From: Mastigamoeba balamuthi
Taxonomy: Eukaryota; Evosea; Mastigamoebida; Mastigamoebidae
DNA length: 60,961 bases
Direction of reading: 5' to 3'
Assembly: GCA_902651635.1 (NCBI GenBank)
Contig: CACRSC010000112.1
Coordinates: 1 to 60,961, forward strand
The notes under the pieces: model-generated
Databases searched by the model: none
Seen by the model: the letters and a program-made list of their open reading frames with translations, nothing else
Told to the model about the DNA's origin: nothing
Shown: positions 44,700-55,845 of the stretch, one piece after another
Numbering within the stretch: the stretch's first letter is position 1
Layout of the letters: every line of letters begins with the position of its first letter
Program-made: the position numbers and the translations under genes

Positions 44700-45658
44700 G
44701 GCGTGCGGGGGGTGCGGGTGTTGGGGGTGCTGTGGCCTCGCGCAGAGAACAACAAAACAGCAGGCAGTTCGCGCTGACACGTGGGCCCTGTTGATGTCAC
44801 TCAGTATCTTCTCGTTAAGTATCTTCCTCCTCGGCAGGACACGGCACTTCTGTCGCGCATTCGTCGCACCGCAGTCTGTTGCAGTATTTTCCCCCCCTCC
44901 CTGGAGCTGGGGGCTGTGATGTGACACCACACTTGGCGCACACGTGGCTGCACGTCACAAGACCGAAATTTCACTGAGATTGCCGTATCAGATGCACGAG
45001 GGAAATGCCAGGCACTTGGAAAACAACCGTGGCGCCAAACAGACCCCCTCCGCACACGCCGTGCCAAGATCGATACGGGGATATGCTGCCTCTGATACAG
45101 CAAGTTGTGAAGTGCGGTTCAATTGTGTTCGGTTTGCTTCACAACCTGCGCGCCTACAGCGCAGGCGCTGCCAGCGGCTCAGCACTGAGGGGCAGCGCGT
45201 GCGCAAATGGATACAGCAGAGGACAGTCCGTGGCTCAGCCTTGTGCGGGCGGTCATGGCGAGTCTGCGGCAACGTTCCCGACAGAGGCAGCTGCGCAGAG
45301 GTTTCGTGTCAGTCACCGAGTCCGCAGACCGCAGGCAGAATGGAAACGGAGGGGCCCAGCGGGGCAGCGCGCACGCGAGTGTATCAGGCGCTCGATCTCG
45401 GCCTTGAGGTCGAGTATCTCCTCGTGCTGCAGCGCGGCGACCCTCGCCAGCTTCTCCTCCTGCAGCCTGTCCTTCTGCTGCAGCACAGAGAAGTCCGCCG
45501 TCTGCTCCCCCCCATAGGCACACAACGTCAGCGCACGTCACACGTCACACGAGGGCTGGGCAGCTGGTGGCCAGGGCGCACCATGCCCTTGGAGGAGGTC
45601 TCGAGCTCGGCCTCGAGCTGCTGCTTCTGCTGGACGAGCATCTCGACCTGCATGAGGA
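44643..45658. repeat. left unit of a direct duplication (p23 5' end + CFAP44 3' end)
   Basis: About 1,016 bp matching 45660-46697 with roughly 10 percent differences and small indels. It contains the p23 start and upstream region, then a copy of the last two CFAP44 exons on the minus strand: exon-15-like 45501-45313 (63 codons to a stop) and exon-14-like 45658-45582, cut by the N at 45659. Against the right unit a 1-nt indel at about 45347 changes the C-terminal frame. See finding on the N join. Confidence 0.8.
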
Positions 45659-45659
45659 N
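45659..45659. other. single unresolved base (N), likely contig join
   Basis: Separates the two duplicate units. On its left the sequence is inside CFAP44 exon 14; on its right it restarts inside p23 exon 1. This is what two overlapping contigs joined end to end without merging would look like. Confidence 0.8.
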
Positions 45660-46697
45660 CTTGCGCTCGGCCCACCTGACCGTCGGGTTCCTCTTGGCGG
45701 CGGCTGCGCTGGACATGGCGTGCGGGGGGTGCGGGTGTTGGGGGTGCTGTGGCCTCGCGCAGAGAACAACAAAACAGCAGGCAGTTCGCGCTGACACGTG
45801 GGCCCTGTTGATGTCACCCAATATCTTCTCTCCGAAGTATCTCCCTCCAAGTGCCAGCACTTGTGTTGCGCATTCGTCGCAGCGCAGTCTGTTGCAGTCA
45901 GTATTCCCCCCCCCCCCCCCCGGAGCTGGGGGGCTGTGATATGACACCACACATGACGCTCGTGGCTGCACGTCACAGGACCGAAATTTCACTGAGATTG
46001 CCGTATCAGATGCACGAGGGAAATGCCAGGCACTTGGAAAACAACCGTGGCGCCAAACAGACCCCCTCCACGCACAGCCGTGCCAAGCTCATCCCATGCG
46101 ATTCGGGGATGTGTTTCCTCTGATACAGCAAGAGTTGTGCAGTGCGCCCGGTTCGATTGTGTTCGGTTTTCTTCACAACCTGCGCGCCTACAGCACAGGC
46201 GCTGCCAGCGGCTCAGCACTGGAGGGCAGCGCGTGCGCAAATGGATACAGCAGAGGGCAGTCCGTGGCTCAGTCTTCTGCGGGCGGTCATGGCGAGTCTG
46301 CGGCAACGTTCCCGACAGAGGCAGCTGCAGAGGTTTCGTGTCAGTCGCCATGTCCGCAGACCGCAGGCAGAATGGGAAGCGGAGGGGCCCAGCGGGGCAG
46401 CGCGCACGCGAGTGTATCAGGCGCTCGATCTCGGCCTTGAGGTCCAGTATCTCCTCGTGCTGCAGCGCGGCGACCCTCGCCAGCTTCTCCTCCTGCAGCC
46501 TGTCCTTCTGCTGCAGCACAGAGAAGTCCGCCGTCTGCTCCCCCCCAACAGCACACAACGTCAGCGCACGTCACACGTCACACGTCACACGCGAGCTGAA
46601 AGCTGGTGGCCAGGGCGCACCATGCCCTTGGAGGAGGTCTCGAGCTCGGCCTCGAGCTGCTGCTTCTGCTGTACGAGCATCTCGACCTGCATGAGGA
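45660..46697. repeat. right unit of the direct duplication
   Basis: About 1,038 bp. It starts with a 57-bp p23 exon 1 fragment (minus strand, ATG at 45716) lacking any downstream p23 exons, then the p23 upstream region, then the 3' end of the complete CFAP44 gene. The p23 fragment cannot make a protein as assembled. Confidence 0.8.
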
Positions 46698-49600
46698 GCT
46701 CTGTGTTGCGGCGCAGGACGTCGTAGTAGCGCGCAGAGGCCGCCTTGAGGCTCTTCTCGCGCGAGGCGATGCCGCGGGCCCACTGGCGGTTCATCACGTT
46801 GAGCTTATCGCGCATCTCGTCGGCCGCCTTGTTGACCGTGAGCCTGTCGAGCGCCTCGACGTTCTCGATCGTCTTGCCGAACCGCAGGATCTGCACGTCG
46901 TGCGACCACGTCTCCAGCGCTTTCATCTGCACGCGGACATGCGGTGAGTGAGCACCCACAACAACCCACCTGGGGGAAACCAACACACGGGAAACTGCGA
47001 AGAGCACGATGTATGGCACAAAAACAACTCTGTCTCGGGCGCTACACATTACCACAAACCCCGGAAGATTAGGCAACAAGCCATAAACTATAACCCGCGA
47101 ACAGAGGGCGAAAATCAACTGAGGAGCCTCGCCAACAGGAAAATGGGGCAGTAACAAAGATGACAGAAGAAGCGGCCACCCAGGGGGAAACGCACGTCTT
47201 TCTCCTTGGCGAGCTTGTCCTTCTTGAGGGCGAGCAGCTCCTTCTTCTGGCCCTTGAGCTTCGTGTCCAGCCCGCCGAGCTCCTGCTGCAGCTCCTCGAT
47301 TCGGGTGTGCAGGCGCGCGAGCCCACCGTTGCTGAACACGACGCACGACGAGAAGTCCTCGGGGAACTCCGCGCCGCGCAGCGAGCTCACCTGGTGCATG
47401 CGCAGCATGATCACCACCGGTATCTCGTTCAGCCTCTGCTGCTTCAGCAGCTGGAACTGCCTGATCTCGTCCTCTGCCGCCTCGAGCGCAGCGTCCACGA
47501 CTGTAAGCGAAAAAACAGTCAGAGCAATACAATTGAATTTGAGTTGGGAAATGCGTTGCCTTTCTCTTTCTTGGCGAGGGCCTCCATCTCCTGGCGGTGG
47601 CGCTCGACGACGCGCTTGATCTCGACCTTGGCGTCCTCGGCTGTCACGCGGCGCTCGCGGGCTGCGAGGACGCGCTCGTAGAGGGCCTGCTCGCAGCCGT
47701 GCGGGCACGAGTCGTCCTCGTCGTCGTCGCTGTCGTACGACTCGTCGTAGTCGTCGCCCCCGTCCTCGTCCTTGTCCTGCATCAGGTCGTCCTCCGCGTT
47801 GGCCTCCTCCGCCTTCTGTACGTGCGCGGCGACAGGGGTGAGCACGGAGGAGAGAGAGAGGACTCTGGGGTGCTCTGGAGAACCTTGGGCTTCTTGGGGG
47901 GCTGGCGCTCGAAGATGCGGCGGAGCTGCTCGCCGTAGGGGTTGTTCTCGCCGACGATCGAACGGAACTCGGCCTCGGTGTCCTTGACCTTCTGCATCGC
48001 GCGGCCCATCTCGTCGAGCTTGGGCGAGAGCTTGTCGTTGAGCTCCGAGATCTTGGCGGTGATCTCGGTCTTCTCGCCGCGCCTGGCCGCGAGCTTCTGC
48101 GTCAGCGCCGTGTCCTGCTTCTCAAACTCCTTGAGCAGGCTCAGCTCCTGGTACAGTATCAGCATCTTCATGCTCGCCATCTTCAGGTCCGCCTCGAGCT
48201 GGAACTTGGCCACCCTCAGCTCGTCCAGGTCCTGATGCACCGCGCCTGTGAGATGGGGGACAGCGCGGAGCGGAGTGGGTACCTTGTCGAAGGCCCGCAG
48301 GGACTCGTTCATCTGCAGGGCGATCTGCTCCTTCTCGTACTGCAGGCGGATGCGCTGCGCGTCGGCCTCGGCGGCCTCCAGCTCGCTCTGCTGGTTGCTG
48401 GGCACGGGCATCTTGATGCGGAACCCGGAGCGGGTCGGGGGCTTGGGTTGCTGGGGCCCCGCGTTGACGGTCAACAGCAGCCCCTTGAGCATCGACGCCG
48501 TCTTTACTATCGGCTTGGGCCCCTCCTCCGCAACCTCGGCGGCCATCATCGCCTGCTTGAACCCCAGGTCCAGAGAGGACCTCTTTGCCTTGATGCCCGT
48601 CTGCGACCCGTGCTCCTCCAAGCGCCTCTGAGAGCCGGTGGTTAGACAATCGCCAAAAAATAGTCCTGTATACTGCTCAACTCCCAAAACAAAAAAAGAG
48701 CGAGTGAAACCCGCGTACCCTCTCGAAGGCGAAGACGGCCTCACGATCTACTACAAGACGAGCCTCGGGGTTCTCCTCGGGGCGGAGCGCAGGGTCGGGC
48801 ACGTCCTCGGTGACGTTGATCTGGCCGTTGATCTCGACGACCTGCTTGTTCCACTCCTTGACCCTCGCGATCAGCGCGCGCTTCCTGTCGCGCAGCCCGA
48901 ACACGCGGTCGTTGAAGTCCTTCTTCATCTTGTAGATGGCCTCCTCGAGCAGCACGCGCTGGCGCAGCTTCATGTCCGCGTTGATGCGTTGGTTCTCGGG
49001 GACCTTGTAGTCGCGCGCCATCTTGAGAGGGTAGTCGCCCATGTAGCGCAGCGCGTTCTTGACGGCCTCCACGTCCTCGGGGTCCGCGCTGTGGTCGTCG
49101 GGCTTGGTCGCCCGGTACACCTCCCAGTCCTTCTGCCTGTCCTGGTGCGCTTTCTTCCTCTCCTCGATCCGCACCGAGTTGGCCATCGACGGCGTCCCAA
49201 TCTGCCGAAAGCGAAAATGATCAATTGAACGGAAATTCGGACGCTGAGTTGCGAGACAATCGGACCTTCTTCCCGTCGGCCCTCACTTTGGCCTCGGGGT
49301 GCGGGGCGCCAGACGAGGGCACCGATGGCTTGTTCGACTGGTCCTGGGCGTCGAGGCGGCGGTTCTCCTCCTCCTTGTCGATGATCGAGTGCACGAGCTT
49401 GATCTTGGCCAGCAGCGACGACGACAGCTTCGCCAAGCCGAACGTCGACACAAAGTGCCTCGACTAACCAGCAGCGCCAGAGGTCAGCGGGAGGCCACAG
49501 AGGGTGAGGGAGGAGGGAGACCAAGAGCGCACAGCGAACGCGAACACAGTGACCTTCTCGGCCTCGAGGCCCGAGACGTAGCGCTTGAGAAGCTTGTTCT

Positions 49601-52600
49601 TGGCGACCTCCTTTGTCTCCGAGTCGTACGCGGACCTCCTCCGCTCCTCCGAGAGCTTCTGCTGCGTCTCCTCCTCTGCGGGTCGCCCACCATGAGTTCG
49701 CACGCATGCGGAGGGGGGACAGCGGAGCGTGCAGACGAACCCACGCGCTGCTCGAGGTCCTGGTCGATGCGCCACTCGTCGGCCGTCAGGCGCTCCTCGG
49801 GAGGCTGCTTCTCGTTCTCGCGGACGAGCTTGAAGAAGCTCTCGCGGATGCTCTCGACGCGCTTGAGCAGCGTCGACTTCTTGACCTCTGTCTCGGCGTG
49901 GATCTGGTCGCGCACGCTCTTGAGCTTGGCCTCCTGCAGGCTCAGCTTGGCGCTGTCGACAATGTCCTCGACCGCCGCCGCCACCTCGCCGTCGAAGCTC
50001 GCGGGCAGCGCCACGTCGCTGGGGCTCTTGGCCGCGAGCTTCGAGACGAAGAAGCTGCCGTCGGCGGCGGCGCTGACGACGTAGGCGCCGTCGAACGAGA
50101 TGGCGACGGCCGAGACGGAGCCCGTCGTGCTGTCGTGCAGCTGCGACTGCCAGAACTTGTCGTGCGCGGGCTCGTCCCAGAGCAGCACGCGGCCGTCGGA
50201 GCCGCCGACGAGCAGCTTCGCGCCCAGCGGGTCCACGCTGAGCGCCGTGACGTCGACGGGCGGCGACACGACGCCCTCGATCGAGCTCACGCGCGTGGCC
50301 TCCTCGTCAAAGTCGAGCACGTGCACGAGGCCCGCGTTGCCCTCGCAGATGGCCAGGCACTTGAGCTCGTCTCCCGGCACAGGGTAGCACAGGCTGATCT
50401 TCCCCGGCAGCGCTGCGGACAGCGGCAGGGGTCTGAGCAGAGGCAGAGACCCGTCAGATACGCGAGTGTATGGCACGCAGCTGGGGAGTCGCACTTGGCC
50501 TGCAGTTTGATCTCGAAGGACTCGTCGATCTCCTCGGGTGTCCTGTCGCGCGGCGGCTTGACGCGGACGACGCTGCCGTCCTTGCAGACGATGACGACGT
50601 CGTCGAGGACCCACGAGAGGCCCACGACCTCGCTGGGGGTGCACACGAAACCCAGCGGCTCGTACTGGAACCCCGGGGCCGCCTTGAAGAGCCACACGGT
50701 CTTGTCCGCGGACCCCGTGGCCAGCAGCCCGCCCGCGGCGGAGAACCTGAGGCACGTGAGGGCCCCCGTGTGCGGCTTGGAGACGAAGCGCGGTACGAGG
50801 CTGTTGCGCGTGCACGTGAGGACGCGGATGACGCCGTCGGCGAACCCCACGGCAGCCGTGAGGCCGTCGGGGTCGAGGCTCGCGGGGGCCCACGTGACGC
50901 AGTGGCCTCCGGCGTTGAACTTGTGCTTGGCGAGCATCGTCTTGGCGTGCACGTCGCAGAGGCTCACGCATCCGTCCTCGCCCGTGAACAGCGCGAGGTG
51001 GAACTGCGGGTTCACGGCGATGTCGCGGATGGCCCCCGAGGGCACCGAGAGCGCCAGCGTCGACGTGCGGGCGCCGATGTCGACCTTGTAGAGGCCTCCG
51101 CAGGCGTCCTGGGCCAGCAGGTGGCCGTCGGAGCCGCGGATGAGCGCCTTGACCTGCACTCCGGGCCCCACGAGGTACTCGACCAGCGGGTCGATCTGCA
51201 GCTCCCCGCGCTCGCTGATCTCGGCGTTGTCGATCGTCGCGAAGTCCCAGAGGCGGATGTACCCGTCGTGCCCCGCTGTGATCAGGCGGTCTCCGCGCAG
51301 TATGACCTCTGCAGGCCCACAGGGTGCCCATCAGTGCGTAACACTTGCTGTGACCTCTGGAGTACGATGACATGGCCCAGAAAGCATACAATGGCAACTA
51401 CGGACGGTTGTGGGGGAAAAATTTCGTACGAGTTTTGCCCGCGGATTACTGTAATTGATACGGGCAAAACAAGAAAGAAGGAGGGCAGGGAGCGAGCTGG
51501 TAGCCAGTACCTTCGATCATGCCAACATGGCAGGTCTCGCCGTTGGTCCTCTTGATCTCTGCCTTGATCATGTTGGCGTCCCAGAGCAGGAGGGAGCCCG
51601 TCTCTGTGCCGCTGATGACCTTGCCGTCGGGCAGCTCCGCGTAGCCCGCGATGTCGCTGATCTCGCACCGGCCGAACTTGCCGATCTCGCCCTGCAGCTT
51701 GAGCCCCGTGAACGTCCGCGCCATGCGCCAGAACATGATGTGCCCGACACCGGCGGTCGTCAGCTGCCCCTCCTGCGACGGCGAGAACGTCACCTTGTAG
51801 ATGTCCTGCGCAGTTGCCTCGGGTCAGCAGGGGCTCAGGGGCCGAGGCAAAGGCGCCAGACCTGCGAGAAGGCCTTGGTCTTGAGCAGGATGGCCTCGCG
51901 CTCCCAGTCCCAGACGGTCAGCGTGAAGTCCGGGGCGCCGGCCACGGAGGCCATCTTGGAGCCGCTGGGGCTGAAGCACACGTCGCAGTAGGCCCGCGTC
52001 GCTCCGCCAGAGAGCTGCCTGTAGGGCTCCAGCCCCGGCAGCTGGTACACAAACACCGACGGCTGGTTCCCCTTCTCCCCCACCGCCAGGAATTGCCCTG
52101 CGCCACAGCGAAATTTCGGATTGTGAAATCAAACCGAATCATTTCCCAGGCCCGATTCAATTGAATCGAGGCAGGAAAAGCCCAAGTCCCCTGCGGACCC
52201 TGCGGATGGACGCTGAGGGCGCCGATGCCGGTGCCCGAGCGGGCGGGGAGGTAGCGCTGGGCCCCGCCGGGCTTGAGCTCGACGATGTGGACGATGCAGC
52301 CGCAGGCGTAGGCCAGCACGCCCTCGCCGACGTAGTAGATGTTGAACCGCCGCCGGCTCTCGAACCCGAACGAGTGGCTGCAGCGGCGCGTCTCTCAGCG
52401 CAAACAAACGCCCAACAACGGTTCTGCGGCGCGCACTGCAGCGAGGCAAGGTCCGAGGGGAGCTTGCGGGGGTCCTCTGGCGGCGGCTTCTGTTGCTGGT
52501 CCTTCTGCTGCTGCTGCTGCTGCTGCTGGGCAGGGGCGGCGGCGGCCCCGTGGGATGCCGGCGCCGCGTGCGCTTCGGGGGCGGGCGCCGCGTCGGAGGG

Positions 52601-52660
52601 GTGGTCCGCCGCATGCTCCGCGCCTTCCGCGGTCACGGCGTGCTCGCTGTCTTCGGCCAT
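45989..52660 (-). CDS. CFAP44: cilia- and flagella-associated protein 44 (WD40 + coiled coil), 15 exons
   Basis: Axonemal protein of the tether/tether-head complex that links inner dynein arm f/I1 to the doublet (family knowledge); implies a motile flagellum. Exons on the minus strand: 52660-52437, 52377-52199, 52097-51862, 51805-51511, 51308-50451, 50412-49741, 49675-49554, 49463-49266, 49201-48719, 48627-48283, 48231-47884, 47815-47560, 47500-47196, 46926-46621, 46534-45989; 1,790 aa, close to human (about 1,850). N-terminus is Ala/Gln-rich with an eight-Gln run. The WD40 half includes HSFGFESRRRFNIYY, GATRAYCDVCFSPSGSKMAS, FTLTVWDWEREAILL, QLTTAGVGHIMFW, IAGYAELPDGKVISGTETGS, GHDGYIRLWDF and LLVGGSDGRVLLWDEP. 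The rest is coiled coil. The exon 12 donor is GC (AAAG|gcaacg); intron 50413-50450 is only 38 bp and needs checking. The extreme C-terminus differs between the two duplicate units. Confidence 0.88.
51430..51470. other. hairpin-forming inverted repeat in a CFAP44 intron
   Basis: GTTTTGCCCG and CGGGCAAAAC form a perfect 10-bp stem around a 19-nt loop, inside the 202-bp intron 51309-51510, the second largest in the gene. No known element recognised. Confidence 0.6.
52153..52168. other. 16-bp perfect palindrome in a CFAP44 intron
   Basis: CGATTCAATTGAATCG, in the intron 52098-52198, about 30 bp from its 5' end on the gene strand. CAATTG words also occur in two other CFAP44 introns (47530, 49220). 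Role unknown. Confidence 0.55.
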
Positions 52661-52804
52661 ACGCGCGTGGAGTTGTGTGCTATTTATAGGCTAGATTGCG
52701 GCAGCGAATCTACGGGGGGCGAATATCTGGCCAGAATCTCCGTTGCTCGAGACAAAAAGAGGAACTCCTGCGCCGTGTATGCACACAGAGGGGGTCAGAT
52801 CCGC
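52661..52804 (-). promoter_or_regulatory. short region upstream of CFAP44
   Basis: 144 bp between the CFAP44 start and the stop of the next minus-strand gene. GAATATCTGG at 52720 with AGAATCTCC beside it lies about 60 bp upstream of the ATG, matching the ATATCT words seen before other starts. Confidence 0.4.
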
Positions 52805-53601
52805 TCAGAGCGACGGCTGCTGCTGCTGCTGCTGCCCCGCGTCCTGCTGCATGGGCACCGGGCTCGTGCTCGTGCACTCGGCCTGCCCGCCCGCCGTCGC
52901 CGCCGGGGCCGCGGCAGCCGCGGAACCGGCGCCAGACGCGTCAGACCCGTCGGCCAGGCCCGCGGGCAGCGGGACGCCGTACTTGGCGAAGACGTAGCGC
53001 AGCGTCTCGGCGTCGACGGTGGCGCCCGCGGAGGAGGAGGGTGCGTGCGGGGCAGCGGCGGGGGCCCTGCAGCGGGGGGCGGGCCTGCGGGGGGCGTCGG
53101 CGGGGCGGCGGTCGTCGGCGTCGTCCGAGGAGCCCGAGGCCAGCTTGGCCAGCTTCCGCTCCAGCTTCTCCCGCTTCCGCCGGCGCCGCGCCGCCTCGAT
53201 CTCCTTCTTGGCCGCCTTCTTGGCAGCCTTCTTCGCGGCCTTGATGATCTCGCCCTCGCTCTCGCTCGAGGACGAGGTCGACTCGCACTTCTGCATGGGC
53301 GCGGGGGGCGCCGTTGGTCTAATCGGGACAAGAAATCTCTTGTACGGGCGCTGGGAATTGCAGGGGAGATATCTCCCTGATATCTCCGCGACAAGAGGGG
53401 GAATCGGGAACAGCGGGGAATCAGGCACCTTGATGACGTGGATCTCCTCCTTGAGCTTCTGGACGTCGGCCTTGAGCTGCCTCAGCTCGTCCTGTGGGGG
53501 CTTGTGAGGGCTGGCCCGGCCGTTGGGGGTCCGTGCACCTTTTTCTCTTCGGCTGTGCTCTTGGGCTCTGGTGCCTTGGGCGTGTGCGAAGGTTCTGCCA
53601 T
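52805..53601 (-). CDS. small basic coiled-coil protein, three exons
   Basis: Family not recognised. Exons on the minus strand are 53601-53539, 53491-53429 and 53290-52805; all phase 0; 203 aa. Exon 2 is exactly one short coiled-coil segment (DELRQLKADVQKLKEEIHVI). Exon 3 continues with a Ser/Glu stretch (STSSSSESEGEI), an Ala/Lys helix (AAKKAAKKAAKKEIEAARRR) and a low-complexity Ala/Gly/Gln tail ending in seven Gln. A long frame upstream of exon 3 (through the 138-bp intron) is open but lacks an ATG context that fits. Divergent from the SWEAG-motif gene; the two share a 145-bp promoter. Confidence 0.6.
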
Positions 53602-53746
53602 TATCGGAGGCTCTCGATGCGGATACGTGTCGCGCCGCGGCAGGGGTGTGTGCGTGTTTCGAGCACTACGCTTTCTTCTGCGAAAAAAGGTCTGATATTG
53701 GAAGATACGCGTATCTAAACTATCTCCGCTGGCACCCCTGCCAGGC
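53602..53746. promoter_or_regulatory. shared promoter of two divergent coiled-coil genes
   Basis: 145 bp between divergent starts (53601 on -, putative 53747 on +). The centre is AT-rich in a GC-rich setting: CTGATATTGG, GATACGCGTATC (a 12-bp palindrome at about 53703-53714) and ACTATCTCC. Promoter role inferred from position. Confidence 0.45.
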
Positions 53747-55732
53747 ATGGCCGCCGTGCGCCCAGCGCGCAGGGGAGGGGAGAGCGCCGGTGCCGTTCGG
53801 CACTGCTGCGGCCTGTGCGCTTCTGATATCCACCTCGGGATCCCAGACGTCTCTCAACGTCATCGGAAAAGCGTCCACCGCACAACGTGTTTTTGAATTT
53901 GTGTTCGAAATCGTCAAGGAAAAAAGGCGAAAACGAGCGCCACTACGACTGACCCCGCTGCCGCCACCACCGCCGCTGCCCCCGCTCCCGACGGCAAGAA
54001 GGAGAGGGAGAGGGGCGAGCGGAAGGAGCGGCACGACAAGCACGAGAGCCGGCACGAGCGGCGGGAGCGGGACGGCAAGGAGAAGGAGGGCAAGGAGGGC
54101 AAGGAGCACCGTTCTCACCGCAAGACGCGCTCTGCCACGCCCGACAGCGAGGTCGGACGGCCGCGCGCCGAGGGCGACAAGTCGCCCAGGGAGCACAGGC
54201 CGAGGTCCAAGAGCACCAAGGCGAGCACGTCGCTGGCCTCGGAGATGCGGGCCATCGAGTCGGACCTCCGGGCGCGCTGCGAGGCGCTGAGATCCGACGA
54301 GAAGAGGCTGCGCGACGCCGTGAGAGCGGCGGGAGACGACGAGGAGCGCACGAGAGCGTCGAAGGCCGAGCAGATCCGCGAGCTGAGCGAGCTGCGCGCG
54401 CAGGTCTCCGAGGCCCGCGTCGAGCGCGACGCCATCAGGTGCGCCGGGATCGCGGATATTATCTCCGCAGATTCAATCCCCACGCGACACGCGCGCGCGA
54501 AACCGGGCCACCCCGCGCGCGTTTCTCGGACGCCACCCCTCGTCTCTTGACGCGTTTCCCGCTTTGGTGCTCGCTTCTTTTTCGGTTATGGTGGCGGTTT
54601 TTTCCAGGCCCCCGAGAATAGGAGCAATTGATTGACTGGAGGTCTTTTGCGCCCGCGCAGGGCCGAGGTGGGCGCGGCCGAGGCGCAGCGCACGGCTCTG
54701 CGCGCTCAGATCGAGGAGGCACGCGCGGCGCTGGAGAGCGCGCGGGCGACGCTCGAGGACCAGCGCGCGCGGGTGGCCGAGGTGCAGCTGGCGCACAGCC
54801 GCGAGGCCAGCGAGCTCGAGAGCGTCCGCGCTGAGAAGGCCACGGCGAGGGACAGGGCCGCCTCCGAGAAGGAGCGCGCGGCCGCGACGCTGGCCAAGAT
54901 CAACGAGGACATCGCCGCCGCCCGCGCCCAGCAGCAGGAGCTGCTCGACAAGATCGCGGTGCTGCGGGCCGAGCAGGACAAGGCGGCCAACGGCGCCCCC
55001 GCGACCTCCACGGCCCCCGCGGCCCCCGCGACCCCTGTGGCCCACGCGGAGCTGCACGTGCACCGCCCGAGCGAGGAGAAGCTCGCGGTCCTCAGCAGCG
55101 CGCCTGCGCCTGCGCCTGCGCCGGGGCAGGGGCAGGGACAGGGGCACGCGCGCAAGGCGTCGTGGGAGGCGGGGTCCAAGTGGCTCGAGGAGGTCGAGAA
55201 GTCCCCTGCGCCCCCCGTGCAGCCTCCGACTCCGGAGCGCGTCCGCTCCGTGTCGTATGCGGCCCCGAGGAACTCGCCGGCCGCGCACCGCCCCATCGCC
55301 TCGCAGTCTGTGCAGGGGGCGGGAGGGGCTTCGACGCCGGACCGCGGGGCGCACGCCAGGACGGCGTCGTGGGAGGCAGGGGCCAAGTGGCTGGACGAGA
55401 TCACCGAGCAGAAGAAGAAGGCAGAGGAGCGCAGGAAGGCCCTGGATGAGCGCAAGGCGGCAGACGACGCCGTGAGGCACCAGAGGGCCGAGGAGGAGGC
55501 ACACCGCAGGAGGCTCGAGGAGGAGAGGCGCGCCAAGGAGATACAGGACATAAAGGCCAGGCACCAGCTCGAGGAGCAGCAGAGGCAGCAGCAGCAGCAG
55601 AGCAGCAGGGAGGCTGCCGCTGGCCAGGGCGCAACGGGCATTCCGGGCCCTGTGGACGCAGAAGAGGCCGAGCGCGTGCAGGAGATGCTGCGCCGCGAGG
55701 AGATGCGCCTTGCCCGCGCAATGAAGAGGTGA
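53747..55732 (+). CDS. coiled-coil protein with duplicated SWEAG motif
   Basis: Family not recognised; about 530 aa. Secure exons are 53927-54438 and 54661-55732, joined by a 222-bp intron (donor gtgcgc). The first nine coding bases (53747-53755, MAA) are a proposal: their donor gtgcgc and the aaaag acceptor at 53926 keep the frame, but transcript support is needed. Order: basic, highly charged Arg/Lys/Glu/His region; coiled coil (LASEMRAIESDLRARCEAL onward); Ala/Pro linker; two copies of a short motif, KASWEAGSKWLEEVEK (55157) and TASWEAGAKWLDEITE (55364), each preceded by AR; then a single-helix-like Arg/Glu/Lys/Gln tail to LARAMKR. The repeated motif looks like a docking or phosphorylation site (inference). 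Confidence 0.7.
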
Positions 55733-55845
55733 GCAGCCATTGCCAAGGAAGGCGCGTTGTGAGGCTGACTGATCCTTGCCATCGACCACAACGCCCAATG
55801 AGCGCATCCATAAATCCTTCTGTGCCCTACATGGGGGCCATACAG

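Noticed and set aside
45660-45716. A second p23 gene
   Set aside because: Only the first 19 codons are present, directly after an N, with no further p23 exons; best explained by contig overlap.
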